A stretch of DNA of 64,000 nt from Mycobacterium sp. E787 (GCF_001668725.1 NZ_LZKL01000014.1:62001-126000), one strand, 5' to 3'; numbered from the stretch's first letter, positions 16,010-24,287 are shown. A program made the numbers and translations. The notes: generated by a model not told the origin, from the sequence alone.

Positions 16010-16702
16010 TCAGCAGCTGAACGCCGTGCCGACGCCGTCCGGCGGCGGCACCGACTTCAGGCATCCGAAGGACTGGATGCCGGCGGTCGCGAACCGCACC
16101 GCCGACTGATGGGCGTAGTTCACGCAGAACAGTCCCGATTCATCGGAGCGGCAGCGGTAGTCGCCGAACGACAGCGAATCCCCGTTCGCCAGCTCGGGTC
16201 CGTTGCCGTTGAGGAAGGGACCGGGGTCGGCGCGGGCCGACCCGACCTGGAGCTTCGTTCCGTCGAAGTCGACCCACCCGCCCTTCCAGTCGCCGTAGGC
16301 CGTGTCCGGTCGCGGCGGGGGATTGGTCAGGTTCACCAGGCACGCCAGCGCACCGCCGGTGTGCTTGGCATCGGTCATGCAGGAAACTTTGCCGGCTTGG
16401 GCGGTCAGCGCGATGTCATTGCCGAGCGGCGTGGCGGCGCCCTCCCGCGTCGCGCTGTGATAGCGGCTGGGATCGGCGAGGTGACCTGCTTCGATCCAGG
16501 CGACGACGTCGGAGATGGGGGCCCCGACGCCGGGCGCGGCCGAGGGCGCCGGCGGTTTGCTGCCCGACGGCCCCGTCGTTGTCGTCGGGGCGGCCCCGCC
16601 CGGGGTCGGCGAGACGGCCGGTGGCTGTCCCGAGTTGTTGCCTGTCGTGTGCGAGCAGCCGGCGACCAGCAACGTGGCTGCGACCAGCGCGGCGATCCGC
16701 AT
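16010..16702 (-). CDS. lppI: Lipoprotein LppI
   Basis: 230 residues. Signal peptide MRIAALVAATLLVAGC with lipobox VAGC and lipidated Cys16, then a Thr/Pro/Gly-rich linker (about 20-60) and an exported globular domain with five or more Cys. The ATG lies 6 nt behind a TAGCCT -10 element, so the transcript is probably leaderless. Position between the Rv2047c-like gene and lipT, and orientation opposite to lipT, match lppI (Rv2046) in M. tuberculosis. The molecular function of LppI is not known. Confidence 0.85.
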   Translation of the reverse strand: MRIAALVAATLLVAGCSHTTGNNSGQPPAVSPTPGGAAPTTTTGPSGSKPPAPSAAPGVGAPISDVVAWIEAGHLADPSRYHSATREGAATPLGNDIALTAQAGKVSCMTDAKHTGGALACLVNLTNPPPRPDTAYGDWKGGWVDFDGTKLQVGSARADPGPFLNGNGPELANGDSLSFGDYRCRSDESGLFCVNYAHQSAVRFATAGIQSFGCLKSVPPPDGVGTAFSC

Positions 16703-16708
16703 CCAGCC

Positions 16709-16714
16709 AGGCTA
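16709..16714 (-). promoter_or_regulatory. -10 element TAGCCT for lppI
   Basis: TANNNT match on the minus strand, 6 nt before the lppI ATG; leaderless geometry. Confidence 0.4.
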
Positions 16715-16767
16715 ACCGCCACGCCCGGGATTCGGCCGCTACTCGCGCCGCGGGCCGCCGTGTCGGC

Positions 16768-16773
16768 TACCGT
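16768..16773 (+). promoter_or_regulatory. -10 element TACCGT for lipT
   Basis: TANNNT match, 7 nt before the ATG at 16781, with no Shine-Dalgarno sequence. It supports this start and a leaderless message. Confidence 0.5.
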
Positions 16774-16780
16774 CACTGTT

Positions 16781-18286
16781 ATGCATGAGCGCACCATCCG
16801 CGCCCGCACCACCGCCGGCACCGTCGAAGGCTTCACCCGCGACGGCGTGCACCGCTGGCGATCCATCCCGTACGCCCGGCCCCCCGTGGGGCCCCTGCGG
16901 CTTCGGGCGCCCCAACCCGCGCCGCCGTGGTCGGGCGTGCGCCACTGCCACGGCTTCACCCACTGCGCGCCGCAGCAGCGCCGATACACCATGCTCGGTG
17001 TCGGTCGCTACCAGCCGATGAGCGAGGACTGCCTGACCCTCAACGTCGTCACGCCGGAAGTCGCCCCCGACAAGCCTTTACCGGTCATGGTCTTCATCCA
17101 CGGCGGCGGCTACATCCTGGGCAGCTCGGCGACGCCGCTGTATGACGGCGCCGCGCTGGCCCGCCGCGGCTGCGTGTACGTGTCGGTGAATTACCGGCTG
17201 GGCGCGCTGGGCTGCCTGGACCTGTCCTCGCTGTCGACCGCGGACAACCCCATCGACAGCAACCTGTACCTGCGCGACCTGGTGATGGCGTTGCGGTGGG
17301 TCCGCGACAACATCGCCGAGTTCGGCGGCGATCCGGGCAGGGTCACCATCTTCGGGGAGAGCGCGGGCGCGCACATCACCGCCACGCTGCTTGCGGTGCC
17401 GGCGGCCGAAGGCCTGTTCGCCCAGGCGATCTCGGAAAGCCCCGCCTCCGGCATGGTGCGGTCGCGGGAAACGGCCGCCGAATTCGCGACGCGCTTCGCC
17501 CGCCTGATCGGGGCCCGCCGCGACGACGCGGCCAGTGTGTTGATGCGGGCGTCCGCGGCGCAATTCGTCGAGACCCAACACCGGCTGATCGACCAGGGCA
17601 TGGAGAACCGGCTGGGCGCATTCCCGATAGGACCGGTGTTCGGCGACGACGTCCTGCCCGTCGACCCCGTCGAGGCGATGCGGACCGGCCGGGCGCACCG
17701 GGTGCCGCTGATCGTGGGCACCAACGCCGAAGAGGGCCGCCTGTTCACACGCTTCCTGAAGATGCTGCCGACCAACGAATCGATGATCGAAGAGCTGCTG
17801 GCCGACACGGAACCCGCTGCGCGCGAACGGATCACCGCGGCCTACCCGGATTACCCCGCGCCGTCGGCGTGCATCCAGCTCGGCGGCGACTTCGCGTTCA
17901 GCTCGGCGGCCTGGCAGATCGCCGAGGCCCACGGCAGCCACGCGCCCACCTACCTATACCGGTACGACTACGCCCCACGGACGCTGCGCTGGTCGGGTCT
18001 GGGCGCAACCCATGCCACCGAGCTGCTGGCGGTGTTCGACGTCTATCGCACCCGGTTCGGCGCGCTGCTGACCGCGGCCGCCGATCGGCGCGCCGCGCTG
18101 CGGGTCAGCAATCACGTGCAACGGCGCTGGCGGTCGTTCGGCCGGACCGGGTCGCCGGGCGACGATTGGCCCGCCTATACCCCCCACGACCGCGCCGTCA
18201 TGGTGTTCGACCGCAAGAGCCGGATCGAGTTCGATCCGCACCCGCACCGCCGAATGGCGTGGGACGGCTTCTCCTTGGCGCGTTGA
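16781..18286 (+). CDS. lipT: Type B carboxylesterase LipT
   Basis: 501 residues. Alpha/beta-hydrolase of the carboxylesterase type B family: oxyanion segment FIHGGGYILGS, nucleophile elbow FGESAG with Ser194, and catalytic His411 in GATHATEL; an acidic partner lies between them. The length and the position between lppI and pncA match LipT (Rv2045c). The frame is open for about 940 nt upstream, but that part is antisense to lppI and the preceding gene, so I start at the ATG behind the TACCGT -10 box. It likely hydrolyses short-chain esters; no signal peptide is seen. Followed 18 nt later by a phosphotransferase gene. Confidence 0.93.
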   Translation: MHERTIRARTTAGTVEGFTRDGVHRWRSIPYARPPVGPLRLRAPQPAPPWSGVRHCHGFTHCAPQQRRYTMLGVGRYQPMSEDCLTLNVVTPEVAPDKPLPVMVFIHGGGYILGSSATPLYDGAALARRGCVYVSVNYRLGALGCLDLSSLSTADNPIDSNLYLRDLVMALRWVRDNIAEFGGDPGRVTIFGESAGAHITATLLAVPAAEGLFAQAISESPASGMVRSRETAAEFATRFARLIGARRDDAASVLMRASAAQFVETQHRLIDQGMENRLGAFPIGPVFGDDVLPVDPVEAMRTGRAHRVPLIVGTNAEEGRLFTRFLKMLPTNESMIEELLADTEPAARERITAAYPDYPAPSACIQLGGDFAFSSAAWQIAEAHGSHAPTYLYRYDYAPRTLRWSGLGATHATELLAVFDVYRTRFGALLTAAADRRAALRVSNHVQRRWRSFGRTGSPGDDWPAYTPHDRAVMVFDRKSRIEFDPHPHRRMAWDGFSLAR

Positions 18287-18304
18287 CCTGGCACGCTGAC
18301 CGTC

Positions 18305-20311
18305 ATGCATGCCGACACCGAGCAAGTCATCGAGCGACCCGGCGATCTCACGGCACCCTGGCTGGCCGCCGCGGTCGGCTCCGGACCCATTGCCGACTTC
18401 GCCGTGGAGCGCATCGGCACCGGCCAGATGAGTGAGTGCTATCGCGTCCGGATCACCTACGCGGACCCAGCTACCGACGGGCCCGAGTCGGTGGTGCTCA
18501 AGGTCGCGGCCTCCGACCCGGTGAGCCGGCAGACGGGGGCGGCGCTGGGACTCTACGAGCGCGAAGTCCGCTTCTACGGCGACATCGCGCCGGGCCTGGG
18601 CGGGCCGATCGCGCCCTGCTACCACGCCGCCGTCGACACCGCGACCGGCGCGTTCGACCTGCTGCTCGGCGACGCCGGCCCCGCCGTCGTGGGCGACGAA
18701 ATCGCAGGCGCCACAACCGAACAGGCGCTCCTCGGCGTCGTCGAGCTGGGGCGGCTGCACGGGCCGCTGCTCGGGGACGCGTCGCTGGCCGACGCGCCGT
18801 GGCTCAACCGCGACTCGCCGCTCAGCCAGGCGATGATCGCGCCGTTGTACGCCGGCTTCATCGACCGTTACGGCGACCAGATCGCACCCGAGCACCGGGT
18901 TGTGTGCGAGCGCCTGGTGGCCGCGTTCGACGGCTACCTCGCCCAGGAGTCGGCGGCGGACCGGATCCGGGGCCTGGTGCACGGCGACTACCGGTTGGAC
19001 AACATGTTGTTCGGCACCGCCGGGGCCGACCGGCCGCTGACCGTGGTGGACTGGCAGACCGTGTCCTGGGGACCGGCGCTGACCGATCTGTCCTACTTCC
19101 TCGGCTGCGCGCTGCGGACGCAGGATCGCCGCGAGCGCTACGACGAATTGCTGCGCGCCTACCAGGAGGCGCTGGGCCCGGGGGCGCCGATCAGCGTCGC
19201 CGACGTCGCCGAAGGGGTCCGCCGCCAGAGCTTTTTCGGCGTGATGATGGCGATCGTCTCCTCGATGCTGGTGGAGCGCACCGACCGCGGCGACCGGATG
19301 TTCATGACGATGCTGCAACGCAACTGCGACCACGTGCTCGACACCGACGCGCTGGCGACCCTTCCCGATGCCGCGCCGGGCGCGGCAAAGCCGGAGCCGC
19401 TGCGGCCGAGCGAAGAGGACGAACTCTCGCACGCCCCCACCGCCGAACCGCTGTGGAGCGAGAGCTGGTACGCCGACTTCGCCGATGCGGCACAGGGATT
19501 GGGTGGCTGGTTTCGCATCGGCCGGATAGCCAACCAGCAGAAGGCCCTGGTGCACGCGCTGCTGTGCGGACCGGACCTGCCGACCGTGGCGGTCGACGCC
19601 GAAATCCCGCTGCCGGAGGATCCGTGGCTGTTGCGCACCGACACCTTCGAGGTGGGCCACGCCGCGACCGAGCCGCTGCGCGCCTACCGCGTCGACCTGC
19701 GGGCTCATGCGCAGGCCTACCCCGACCCGTCGGCCTTGCTGCGCGGCGAGCCGGGAACCCCCGTCCAGCTGACGATGAACCTGGAGTGGGTCAACGACGG
19801 CGAGCCGTACAAGTACAGGCTGACGACGCGTTACGAAATCCCTTGCACCGTAACGGGAACGGTGACAGTGGGCGGCGACAGCTATCGCCTCGACTCGGTT
19901 CCCGGCCAGCGCGACCACTCCTGGGGGGTGCGCGACTGGTGGAGCATGGACTGGATCTGGAGCGCCCTGCACCTCGACGACGGCACCCACCTGCACGGCG
20001 TGAACATCCGTATCCCGGGCGTCCCGGCGTTCAGCGTCGGCTACGTCCAGCGCGACGGGACCGTGACCGAGCTGGAGGCCGTCGAGTCGCGGGAATCCTT
20101 CGGCGCCAACGGGTTACCGCTGAACGCGGCACTGGATCTCAAGCCCGGTGGCATCAGCGCGGACCTCGAGGTGTGTGGCCACGCGCCGGTGCGGCTGACC
20201 GCGGCGGACGGGCGGGTGAGCCAGTTCCCGCGCGCCTGGGTCAGCGTCAGCACGGCCGACGGCCGCGGCGGCGTCGGTTGGGTGGAATGGAACCGCAACC
20301 TGTCCCAGTAG
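18305..20311 (+). CDS. APH-type phosphotransferase fused to a lipocalin/CrtC-like domain
   Basis: 668 residues in two parts. Residues about 15-345 form an aminoglycoside-phosphotransferase/choline-kinase fold: catalytic loop HGDYRLDN (His226, Asp228) and metal-binding VVDWQ. Residues about 395-668 are beta-rich (QRDHSWGVRDWWSMDW, HGVNIRIPG, AWVSVSTADGRGG), resembling the hydroxyneurosporene-synthase/tocopherol-cyclase-like lipocalin domains found with small-molecule kinases. The fusion suggests phosphorylation of a hydrophobic alcohol held by the second domain; this is inference. Eighteen nt behind lipT, and its 3' end overlaps the gluconokinase start by 25 nt, so the three are probably one transcript. 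Confidence 0.8.
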   Translation: MHADTEQVIERPGDLTAPWLAAAVGSGPIADFAVERIGTGQMSECYRVRITYADPATDGPESVVLKVAASDPVSRQTGAALGLYEREVRFYGDIAPGLGGPIAPCYHAAVDTATGAFDLLLGDAGPAVVGDEIAGATTEQALLGVVELGRLHGPLLGDASLADAPWLNRDSPLSQAMIAPLYAGFIDRYGDQIAPEHRVVCERLVAAFDGYLAQESAADRIRGLVHGDYRLDNMLFGTAGADRPLTVVDWQTVSWGPALTDLSYFLGCALRTQDRRERYDELLRAYQEALGPGAPISVADVAEGVRRQSFFGVMMAIVSSMLVERTDRGDRMFMTMLQRNCDHVLDTDALATLPDAAPGAAKPEPLRPSEEDELSHAPTAEPLWSESWYADFADAAQGLGGWFRIGRIANQQKALVHALLCGPDLPTVAVDAEIPLPEDPWLLRTDTFEVGHAATEPLRAYRVDLRAHAQAYPDPSALLRGEPGTPVQLTMNLEWVNDGEPYKYRLTTRYEIPCTVTGTVTVGGDSYRLDSVPGQRDHSWGVRDWWSMDWIWSALHLDDGTHLHGVNIRIPGVPAFSVGYVQRDGTVTELEAVESRESFGANGLPLNAALDLKPGGISADLEVCGHAPVRLTAADGRVSQFPRAWVSVSTADGRGGVGWVEWNRNLSQ

Positions 20312-20808
20312 CCGCCGCGCCGCCCGTCGTGGTGATGGGTGTGTCGGGATCGGGCAAGTCGACCGTCGGCGCGGCGTTGGCGCGACGGCTGCGGGTGCCC
20401 TTCGTGGACGCCGACGCCCTGCACCCGCCGGCCAACATCGCCAAGATGACCGCCGGTGAACCGCTCGACGACGAGGATCGCCGGCCCTGGCTGGACCGGG
20501 TCGGCGCATGGTTGGCCGGCCACCGCGACGGCGGGGTGGTGAGCTGCTCGGCGCTGAAACGCGCCTACCGCGACCAGCTCCGCGCGTACTGCCCCGACGT
20601 GGAATTCCTGCACCTCGACGGCTCACCGGAACTCATCGGCGGCCGGCTGGCCGCCCGGCGCGGCCATTTCATGCCGGCCGCGCTGCTGCGCTCGCAATTC
20701 GACGCGTTGGAACCCCTCGACCCCGACGAGGCAGGGAGCACCGCGGACGCCGGACGGCCCGTCGACGCCGTCGTCGACGCCTTCGTGGCGGCGCGGAGTG
20801 CGGTGTAG
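20287..20808 (+). CDS. gntK: Gluconokinase
   Basis: 173 residues from the ATG at 20287, which overlaps the preceding gene by 25 nt. P-loop GVSGSGKST (18-26), then the gluconate-kinase signatures DADALHPPANIAKM, PLDDEDRRPWLDR, SCSALKRAYRD and GHFMP. Length is normal for GntK. It phosphorylates D-gluconate to 6-phosphogluconate, feeding the pentose phosphate pathway. No gluconate transporter is nearby. Its stop codon lies inside a perfect palindrome (20805-20819) that precedes the toxin-antitoxin pair. Confidence 0.93.
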   Translation: MEPQPVPVAAAPPVVVMGVSGSGKSTVGAALARRLRVPFVDADALHPPANIAKMTAGEPLDDEDRRPWLDRVGAWLAGHRDGGVVSCSALKRAYRDQLRAYCPDVEFLHLDGSPELIGGRLAARRGHFMPAALLRSQFDALEPLDPDEAGSTADAGRPVDAVVDAFVAARSAV

Positions 20809-20819
20809 CATTGTGCTAC
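20805..20819. promoter_or_regulatory. Perfect inverted repeat GTAGCA-TTG-TGCTAC before the TA pair
   Basis: Six-base arms with a 3-nt centre, overlapping the gntK stop codon and 37 nt before the antitoxin ATG. Position and symmetry suit an antitoxin autoregulatory operator; a short RNA hairpin at the gntK end is the alternative. Confidence 0.5.
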
Positions 20820-20856
20820 GAGTTGTAACGCACTGCTGCACGAGTGGAGGAATGCC

Positions 20857-21246
20857 ATGGCGGAAGCTCTCGACCGCGTCACGCGGGTTGCCGCCGACCT
20901 GATGGACAGCGCGGCGTCCGAGGGCGCCCGCCAGAGCCGTTCGGCCAAGCAGCAACTCGACCACTGGGCACGGGTCGGACGCGCGGTGTCCAGCCAGCAC
21001 ACCGCCGCCCGGCGCCGGGTCGAAGCGGCGCTGGCCGGAAATCTGGCAACCGGCGAGCTGACCGTCGAGGAGGGCGTGGTGTTCAACGCCGAGATCGCGG
21101 CGGCCGTCGAGGAAAGCCTGGCGCGCACCGACTACGGCGCCGCGCTTGCCGGGCAGGGGATCACCACGGTGGCCCTCAACGACGCCGGCGACATCGTCGA
21201 GCACCGACCCGACGGCACCGAGGTGGTGCTCGCGGCCAAACGCTGA
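20857..21246 (+). CDS. ParD-like antitoxin
   Basis: 129 residues. ATG preceded by GTGGAGG. The N-terminal half (VTRVAADLMDSAASEGARQSRSAKQQLDHW) matches ParD-like TA proteins that carry a ribbon-helix-helix-type DNA-binding segment. The C-terminal half is helical and should contact the toxin. The toxin gene starts 9 nt downstream. It presumably represses its own promoter through the palindrome at 20805-20819. Confidence 0.8.
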   Translation: MAEALDRVTRVAADLMDSAASEGARQSRSAKQQLDHWARVGRAVSSQHTAARRRVEAALAGNLATGELTVEEGVVFNAEIAAAVEESLARTDYGAALAGQGITTVALNDAGDIVEHRPDGTEVVLAAKR

Positions 21247-21255
21247 CCGCCACCG

Positions 21256-21831
21256 ATGAACCGACTGGACCTGGTGGTCGGGCCGAACGGCGCCGGCAAG
21301 TCGACGTTCATCGCCTTCACCCTGGCGCCGCTGCTGCCGGGCAGCCCGGTGGTCAACGCCGACGAGATCGCCCGCCGGCGCTGGCCCGAGGACCCGGCGT
21401 CGCACGCCTACGACGCCGCGCGGGTCGCGGCCGACACGCGCGCGCGGCTGATCGAGCTCGGCCGGTCTTTCATCGCCGAGACCGTTTTTTCGCACCCGTC
21501 GAAGCTGGATCTGATCCGCACCGCCCGCGCCGAGGGCTTCACCGTCGTCCTCCATGTCCTCCTCGTCCCGGAAGACCTTGCCGTCGAACGCGTCCGGCAC
21601 CGCGTAAGGGCCGGCGGCCACGACGTGCCCGAGGCCAAGGTCCGCCAGCGGCACCACCGGTTATGGGGGCCGGTCGCCGAAGCCCTCGCGTTGGCCGATC
21701 TCGCCACCGTCTACGACGGCAGCCGCCTGCGCGGGCCGCGCATCGTCGCCCGGCTCAGCGGCGGCCAGCCGGTCGGCTCGCCGCACTGGCCGGCGTGGTC
21801 GCCGGAGATCTTGCGCTCGCGCTGGGTCTGA
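21256..21831 (+). CDS. Zeta-toxin-like kinase
   Basis: 191 residues. Walker A GPNGAGKST (9-17), NADEIARRRWP, and AETVFSHPSK as in zeta toxin/PezT-like P-loop kinases. Known zeta toxins phosphorylate UDP-N-acetylglucosamine and block peptidoglycan synthesis; here the substrate is inferred. The partner is ParD-like rather than epsilon/PezA, a pairing known for chromosomal zeta relatives. Its stop abuts the stop of the convergent DoxX-repeat gene with no spacer. Confidence 0.82.
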   Translation: MNRLDLVVGPNGAGKSTFIAFTLAPLLPGSPVVNADEIARRRWPEDPASHAYDAARVAADTRARLIELGRSFIAETVFSHPSKLDLIRTARAEGFTVVLHVLLVPEDLAVERVRHRVRAGGHDVPEAKVRQRHHRLWGPVAEALALADLATVYDGSRLRGPRIVARLSGGQPVGSPHWPAWSPEILRSRWV

Positions 21832-22818
21832 CTACCAGGGACGACGGCGGCGACGGGTGCTGACCCCGTCGCCCAGACGGTCGCGGGCGGCGTCGGCCAG
21901 TTCGCTGCCGCGCGCTGCCGCCGTGTTGGCGAACTCGCTGCCCCGCAGCCGCGCGATCTCAGCGAGCTCCACCCCGCGGTCCCGCGCCGTGTCGGCCAAC
22001 TCCTCGCCGCGTTTGCGGGCCTTCTTGGCCAAGGGCGCGCCCCTTTCGGCGGCGGTGCTCGCGAGTTCCTCGCCGCGTTTGCGCGCCTTCTTCGCCAGCG
22101 GCGCGCCCCTCTCCGCGGCGGTGCTGGCGAGCTCGCGGCCCCGTTCGAGGGCGGCCTCGGCGTACGGGGCGCCCCGTTCGGCGGCGGTGCTGGCGAGCTC
22201 GCGGCCGCGTTCGAGGGCGGCCTCGGCGTAGGGCGCGCCCCGTTCGGCGGCGGTGCTGGCCAGTTCGCGCCCGCGTTCGGCGCCCACCTGCAGGCCGTGC
22301 ACGATCCGTTCCCCGAGTTCGTCGAACGCATCGTCGGACCCGGGCAGCGCGGAGGACACCCGTTCGGAGAGGCGTTCCGCCGCCCGACGGCCCCGCCAGC
22401 CCAGTGACGGCTTGCCGGCGGTGTCGGCGGACGCGATCATCAGGCCACCCAACAGGCTCAGGTCGGTCAGAAAGTCCTTGCGCTTCTGGGCTTTGAGTTG
22501 CGGGTCGTTCTCGCTCCAGAACATGTGTGCGCCGAGGTTGGCGGGCAACACCGTGAACGCGAGCGCCGCCGACGCGATCCGCGGCGCTTTGCCGGTCGCC
22601 AGCAGCAGGCCGCCGCCGATCTGGACCGCCGCGTTGATCTGAGCGAACGTCTGGGGGTCGCTGGGAATGCTGCTACCCACCGGATCCGGGAGGGATCGAA
22701 GGCCGTCGACCGCCGGCGCCGCGGCCTCCGCCGCGGGCTTGGGGTTGAGGAGCGAGTCGATGCCCTGGCCGATGAATACCGCTGACAAGAGGGGCCTGGC
22801 GATTCTGCGGATCAACAT
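21832..22818 (-). CDS. DoxX-family membrane protein with a 12-unit hendecad-repeat tail
   Basis: 328 residues, starting MLIRRIARPLL. I prefer this ATG over an upstream in-frame one because DoxX proteins begin at this segment. Residues 1-140 are a DoxX-type membrane domain (AVFIGQGIDSL, GGGLLLATGK, the FTVLPANLGAHMFW region, a LLGGLMIAS helix). Residues 181-312 are exactly twelve 11-residue repeats of the form xRGxxLAxxAx, followed by a basic end (STRRRRRPW). Eleven-residue repeats give an 11/3 amphipathic helix, as in LEA proteins and lipid-droplet coats, so the tail may lie on a membrane or form a long coil. Convergent with the zeta toxin gene and divergent from pncA. Confidence 0.8.
   Translation of the reverse strand: MLIRRIARPLLSAVFIGQGIDSLLNPKPAAEAAAPAVDGLRSLPDPVGSSIPSDPQTFAQINAAVQIGGGLLLATGKAPRIASAALAFTVLPANLGAHMFWSENDPQLKAQKRKDFLTDLSLLGGLMIASADTAGKPSLGWRGRRAAERLSERVSSALPGSDDAFDELGERIVHGLQVGAERGRELASTAAERGAPYAEAALERGRELASTAAERGAPYAEAALERGRELASTAAERGAPLAKKARKRGEELASTAAERGAPLAKKARKRGEELADTARDRGVELAEIARLRGSEFANTAAARGSELADAARDRLGDGVSTRRRRRPW
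21883..22278 (-). repeat. Twelve 33-bp coding repeats (six 66-bp pairs)
   Basis: The DNA for residues 181-312 of the DoxX protein. The 66-bp double units are nearly identical in the first copies (for example 22138-22203 and 22204-22269) and drift toward the 3' end. Near-identity at the DNA level suggests recent expansion and likely copy-number variation between strains. Confidence 0.8.
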
Positions 22819-22903
22819 GGCAGCTGGGTTACCCGACCGACCGGCAAACAAACCGGGCCGCCCGTGGCTCCGGCCAAACGCCCAGCTCGCGGGGCGCCGG
22901 GGC

Positions 22904-22909
22904 TAGGGT
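22904..22909 (+). promoter_or_regulatory. -10 element TAGGGT of pncA
   Basis: TANNNT box with 7 nt to the GTG at 22917, so transcription would start at the initiation codon. In M. tuberculosis, promoter changes about 11-12 bases upstream of pncA are linked to pyrazinamide resistance, which fits a -10 box at this place. Confidence 0.55.
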
Positions 22910-22916
22910 GGAGGCC

Positions 22917-23477
22917 GTGCGAGCGTTGATCATCGTCGACGTGCAAAACGACTTCTGCGAGGGCGGGTCGGTGCCGGTTCGCGGCGGCGCGCACCTGGCT
23001 TCCGCGATCAACGACTACCTGGCCCGCGGGCCCGGCTACGACCATGTCGTGGCGACGGCGGACTGCCACGTCGACCCCGGTGATCACTTCTCCGACCATC
23101 CGGACTTCGCGTCGACGTGGCCCCCGCACTGCGTGGCGGGCAGTGCCGGTGCGGATTTTCATCCCGACCTCGACACCGGCCCGATCGAGGCCGTCTTTCG
23201 CAAGGGCGCCTCGGCCGCCGCCTACAGCGGCTTCGAGGGCGTCGACGAGCACGGGACCCCGCTGCTCGAGTGGTTGCGGCAGCGCGGGGTCGATGAGGTC
23301 GACGTGGTCGGCATCGCCACCGACCACTGCGTGCGGCGGACCGCCGAGGACGCGGCGGGGGCCGGTCTGGCCACCCGCGTGCTGGTGGACCTGACCGCGG
23401 CGGTGGCGGCGGACTCGGCCGCGGCGGCGCTGACGGAGATGCGAGGCCACGGCATCGAGCTGGTGGGCGGCCGCTGA
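22917..23477 (+). CDS. pncA: Pyrazinamidase/nicotinamidase PncA
   Basis: 186 residues from the GTG at 22917, the same length as M. tuberculosis PncA; a GTG three codons upstream is less likely because of the -10 box position. It converts nicotinamide to nicotinic acid in NAD salvage and activates the prodrug pyrazinamide. The catalytic triad Asp8, Lys96, Cys138 and metal ligands Asp49, His51, His57 and His71 are all present, so the enzyme should be active. His57 is the residue changed to Asp in M. bovis. The stop overlaps the next start (TGATG), as in the Rv2043c-Rv2042c pair. Confidence 0.97.
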   Translation: MRALIIVDVQNDFCEGGSVPVRGGAHLASAINDYLARGPGYDHVVATADCHVDPGDHFSDHPDFASTWPPHCVAGSAGADFHPDLDTGPIEAVFRKGASAAAYSGFEGVDEHGTPLLEWLRQRGVDEVDVVGIATDHCVRRTAEDAAGAGLATRVLVDLTAAVAADSAAAALTEMRGHGIELVGGR

Positions 23478-24274
23478 TGGTGGTGCCGCTGGATCGGGAG
23501 CGCTTGCTCGCCGCCGTCGAGGGCTCGCCACGGGCGGCCGCCGCGCACGACCGCGCCGGGTGGGTGGGGCTGTTCACCGCCGACGGCCGCATCGAAGACC
23601 CGGTGGGATCCCGCCCGCACCGCGGGCACATCGAGATCGGCCGGTTCTACGACACTTTCATCGGTCCGCGCGACATCAGATTCCATCGCGACCTCGACAT
23701 CGTGTTCGGCACCGTCGTCCTGCGAGACCTCGAGCTCGAGGTCGCGATGGGCCCCGCCGTGACGATGTACATTCCCGCGATTCTGCGCTACGACCTCCGA
23801 GAAGCGAACGGCCAGTGGCGGATTGGCGCACTGCGCGCCTACTGGGAGTTGCCGGCGATGATGCTGCAGTTTCTGCGTAACGGTTCGCGCGCAGCGGCAC
23901 CCGCGGTGCGGCTGTCGCGAAATCTGCTGGCCAACCAGGGCTTGCGGGGGACCGTCGGATTCATGGCCGGCTTCCGGCGGCCCGGCGCGCGGCACAAGAG
24001 GCTGGCGGAGGTGTTCGTCGATGCCGTCGCGCGCAAGGACGAGCCCGCGCTGCGCGCGTTATCACGCACTGCCCCAATCACTTTGGGTGACGATGATCCG
24101 CTCGACATCGCCGAACTCGTCGAGCAACTCGACGGAGTCCGCTGGACCAAGATCATCGGCGCCGGTTCCGCGGTCGCGGTGTCGGCGAACTCGGCCCACG
24201 GCCGCGGCATCATGTTCGTCGATGCGCCGTGGCCGGGCAACGCGATCGACCGGATCCGCTACTTTCCGGCTTGA
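23477..24274 (+). CDS. SnoaL/NTF2-like protein, Rv2042c-like
   Basis: 265 residues. The first half (about 5-125) looks like an NTF2/SnoaL cone fold (AAAHDRAGWVGLFTADGRIEDPVG; HRGHIEIGRFYDTFIG); the second half (about 165-265) may be a second related domain (LAEVFVDAVARKDEPALRAL). Length and position next to pncA match M. tuberculosis Rv2042c. Translationally coupled to pncA by a 1-nt overlap. No catalytic residues can be assigned; function unknown. Confidence 0.85.
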   Translation: MVVPLDRERLLAAVEGSPRAAAAHDRAGWVGLFTADGRIEDPVGSRPHRGHIEIGRFYDTFIGPRDIRFHRDLDIVFGTVVLRDLELEVAMGPAVTMYIPAILRYDLREANGQWRIGALRAYWELPAMMLQFLRNGSRAAAPAVRLSRNLLANQGLRGTVGFMAGFRRPGARHKRLAEVFVDAVARKDEPALRALSRTAPITLGDDDPLDIAELVEQLDGVRWTKIIGAGSAVAVSANSAHGRGIMFVDAPWPGNAIDRIRYFPA

Positions 24275-24287
24275 CCGGGCGGCGCGC

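Noticed and set aside
15839..16780. N-terminal extension of the lipT frame
   Set aside because: Antisense to lppI and the membrane protein gene; the esterase domain begins at 16781 behind a -10 box.
17954..19996. 680-codon minus-strand frame antisense to lipT and the kinase fusion
   Set aside because: No domain, biased composition, and covered by a convincing plus-strand gene.
21883..22278. CRISPR-like look of the 66-bp repeats
   Set aside because: No spacers; the units are contiguous and code for in-frame hendecads.
22253..22642. Plus-strand frame opposite the DoxX repeat gene
   Set aside because: Ser/Arg/Pro-rich antisense product of the repeats; no start signal.
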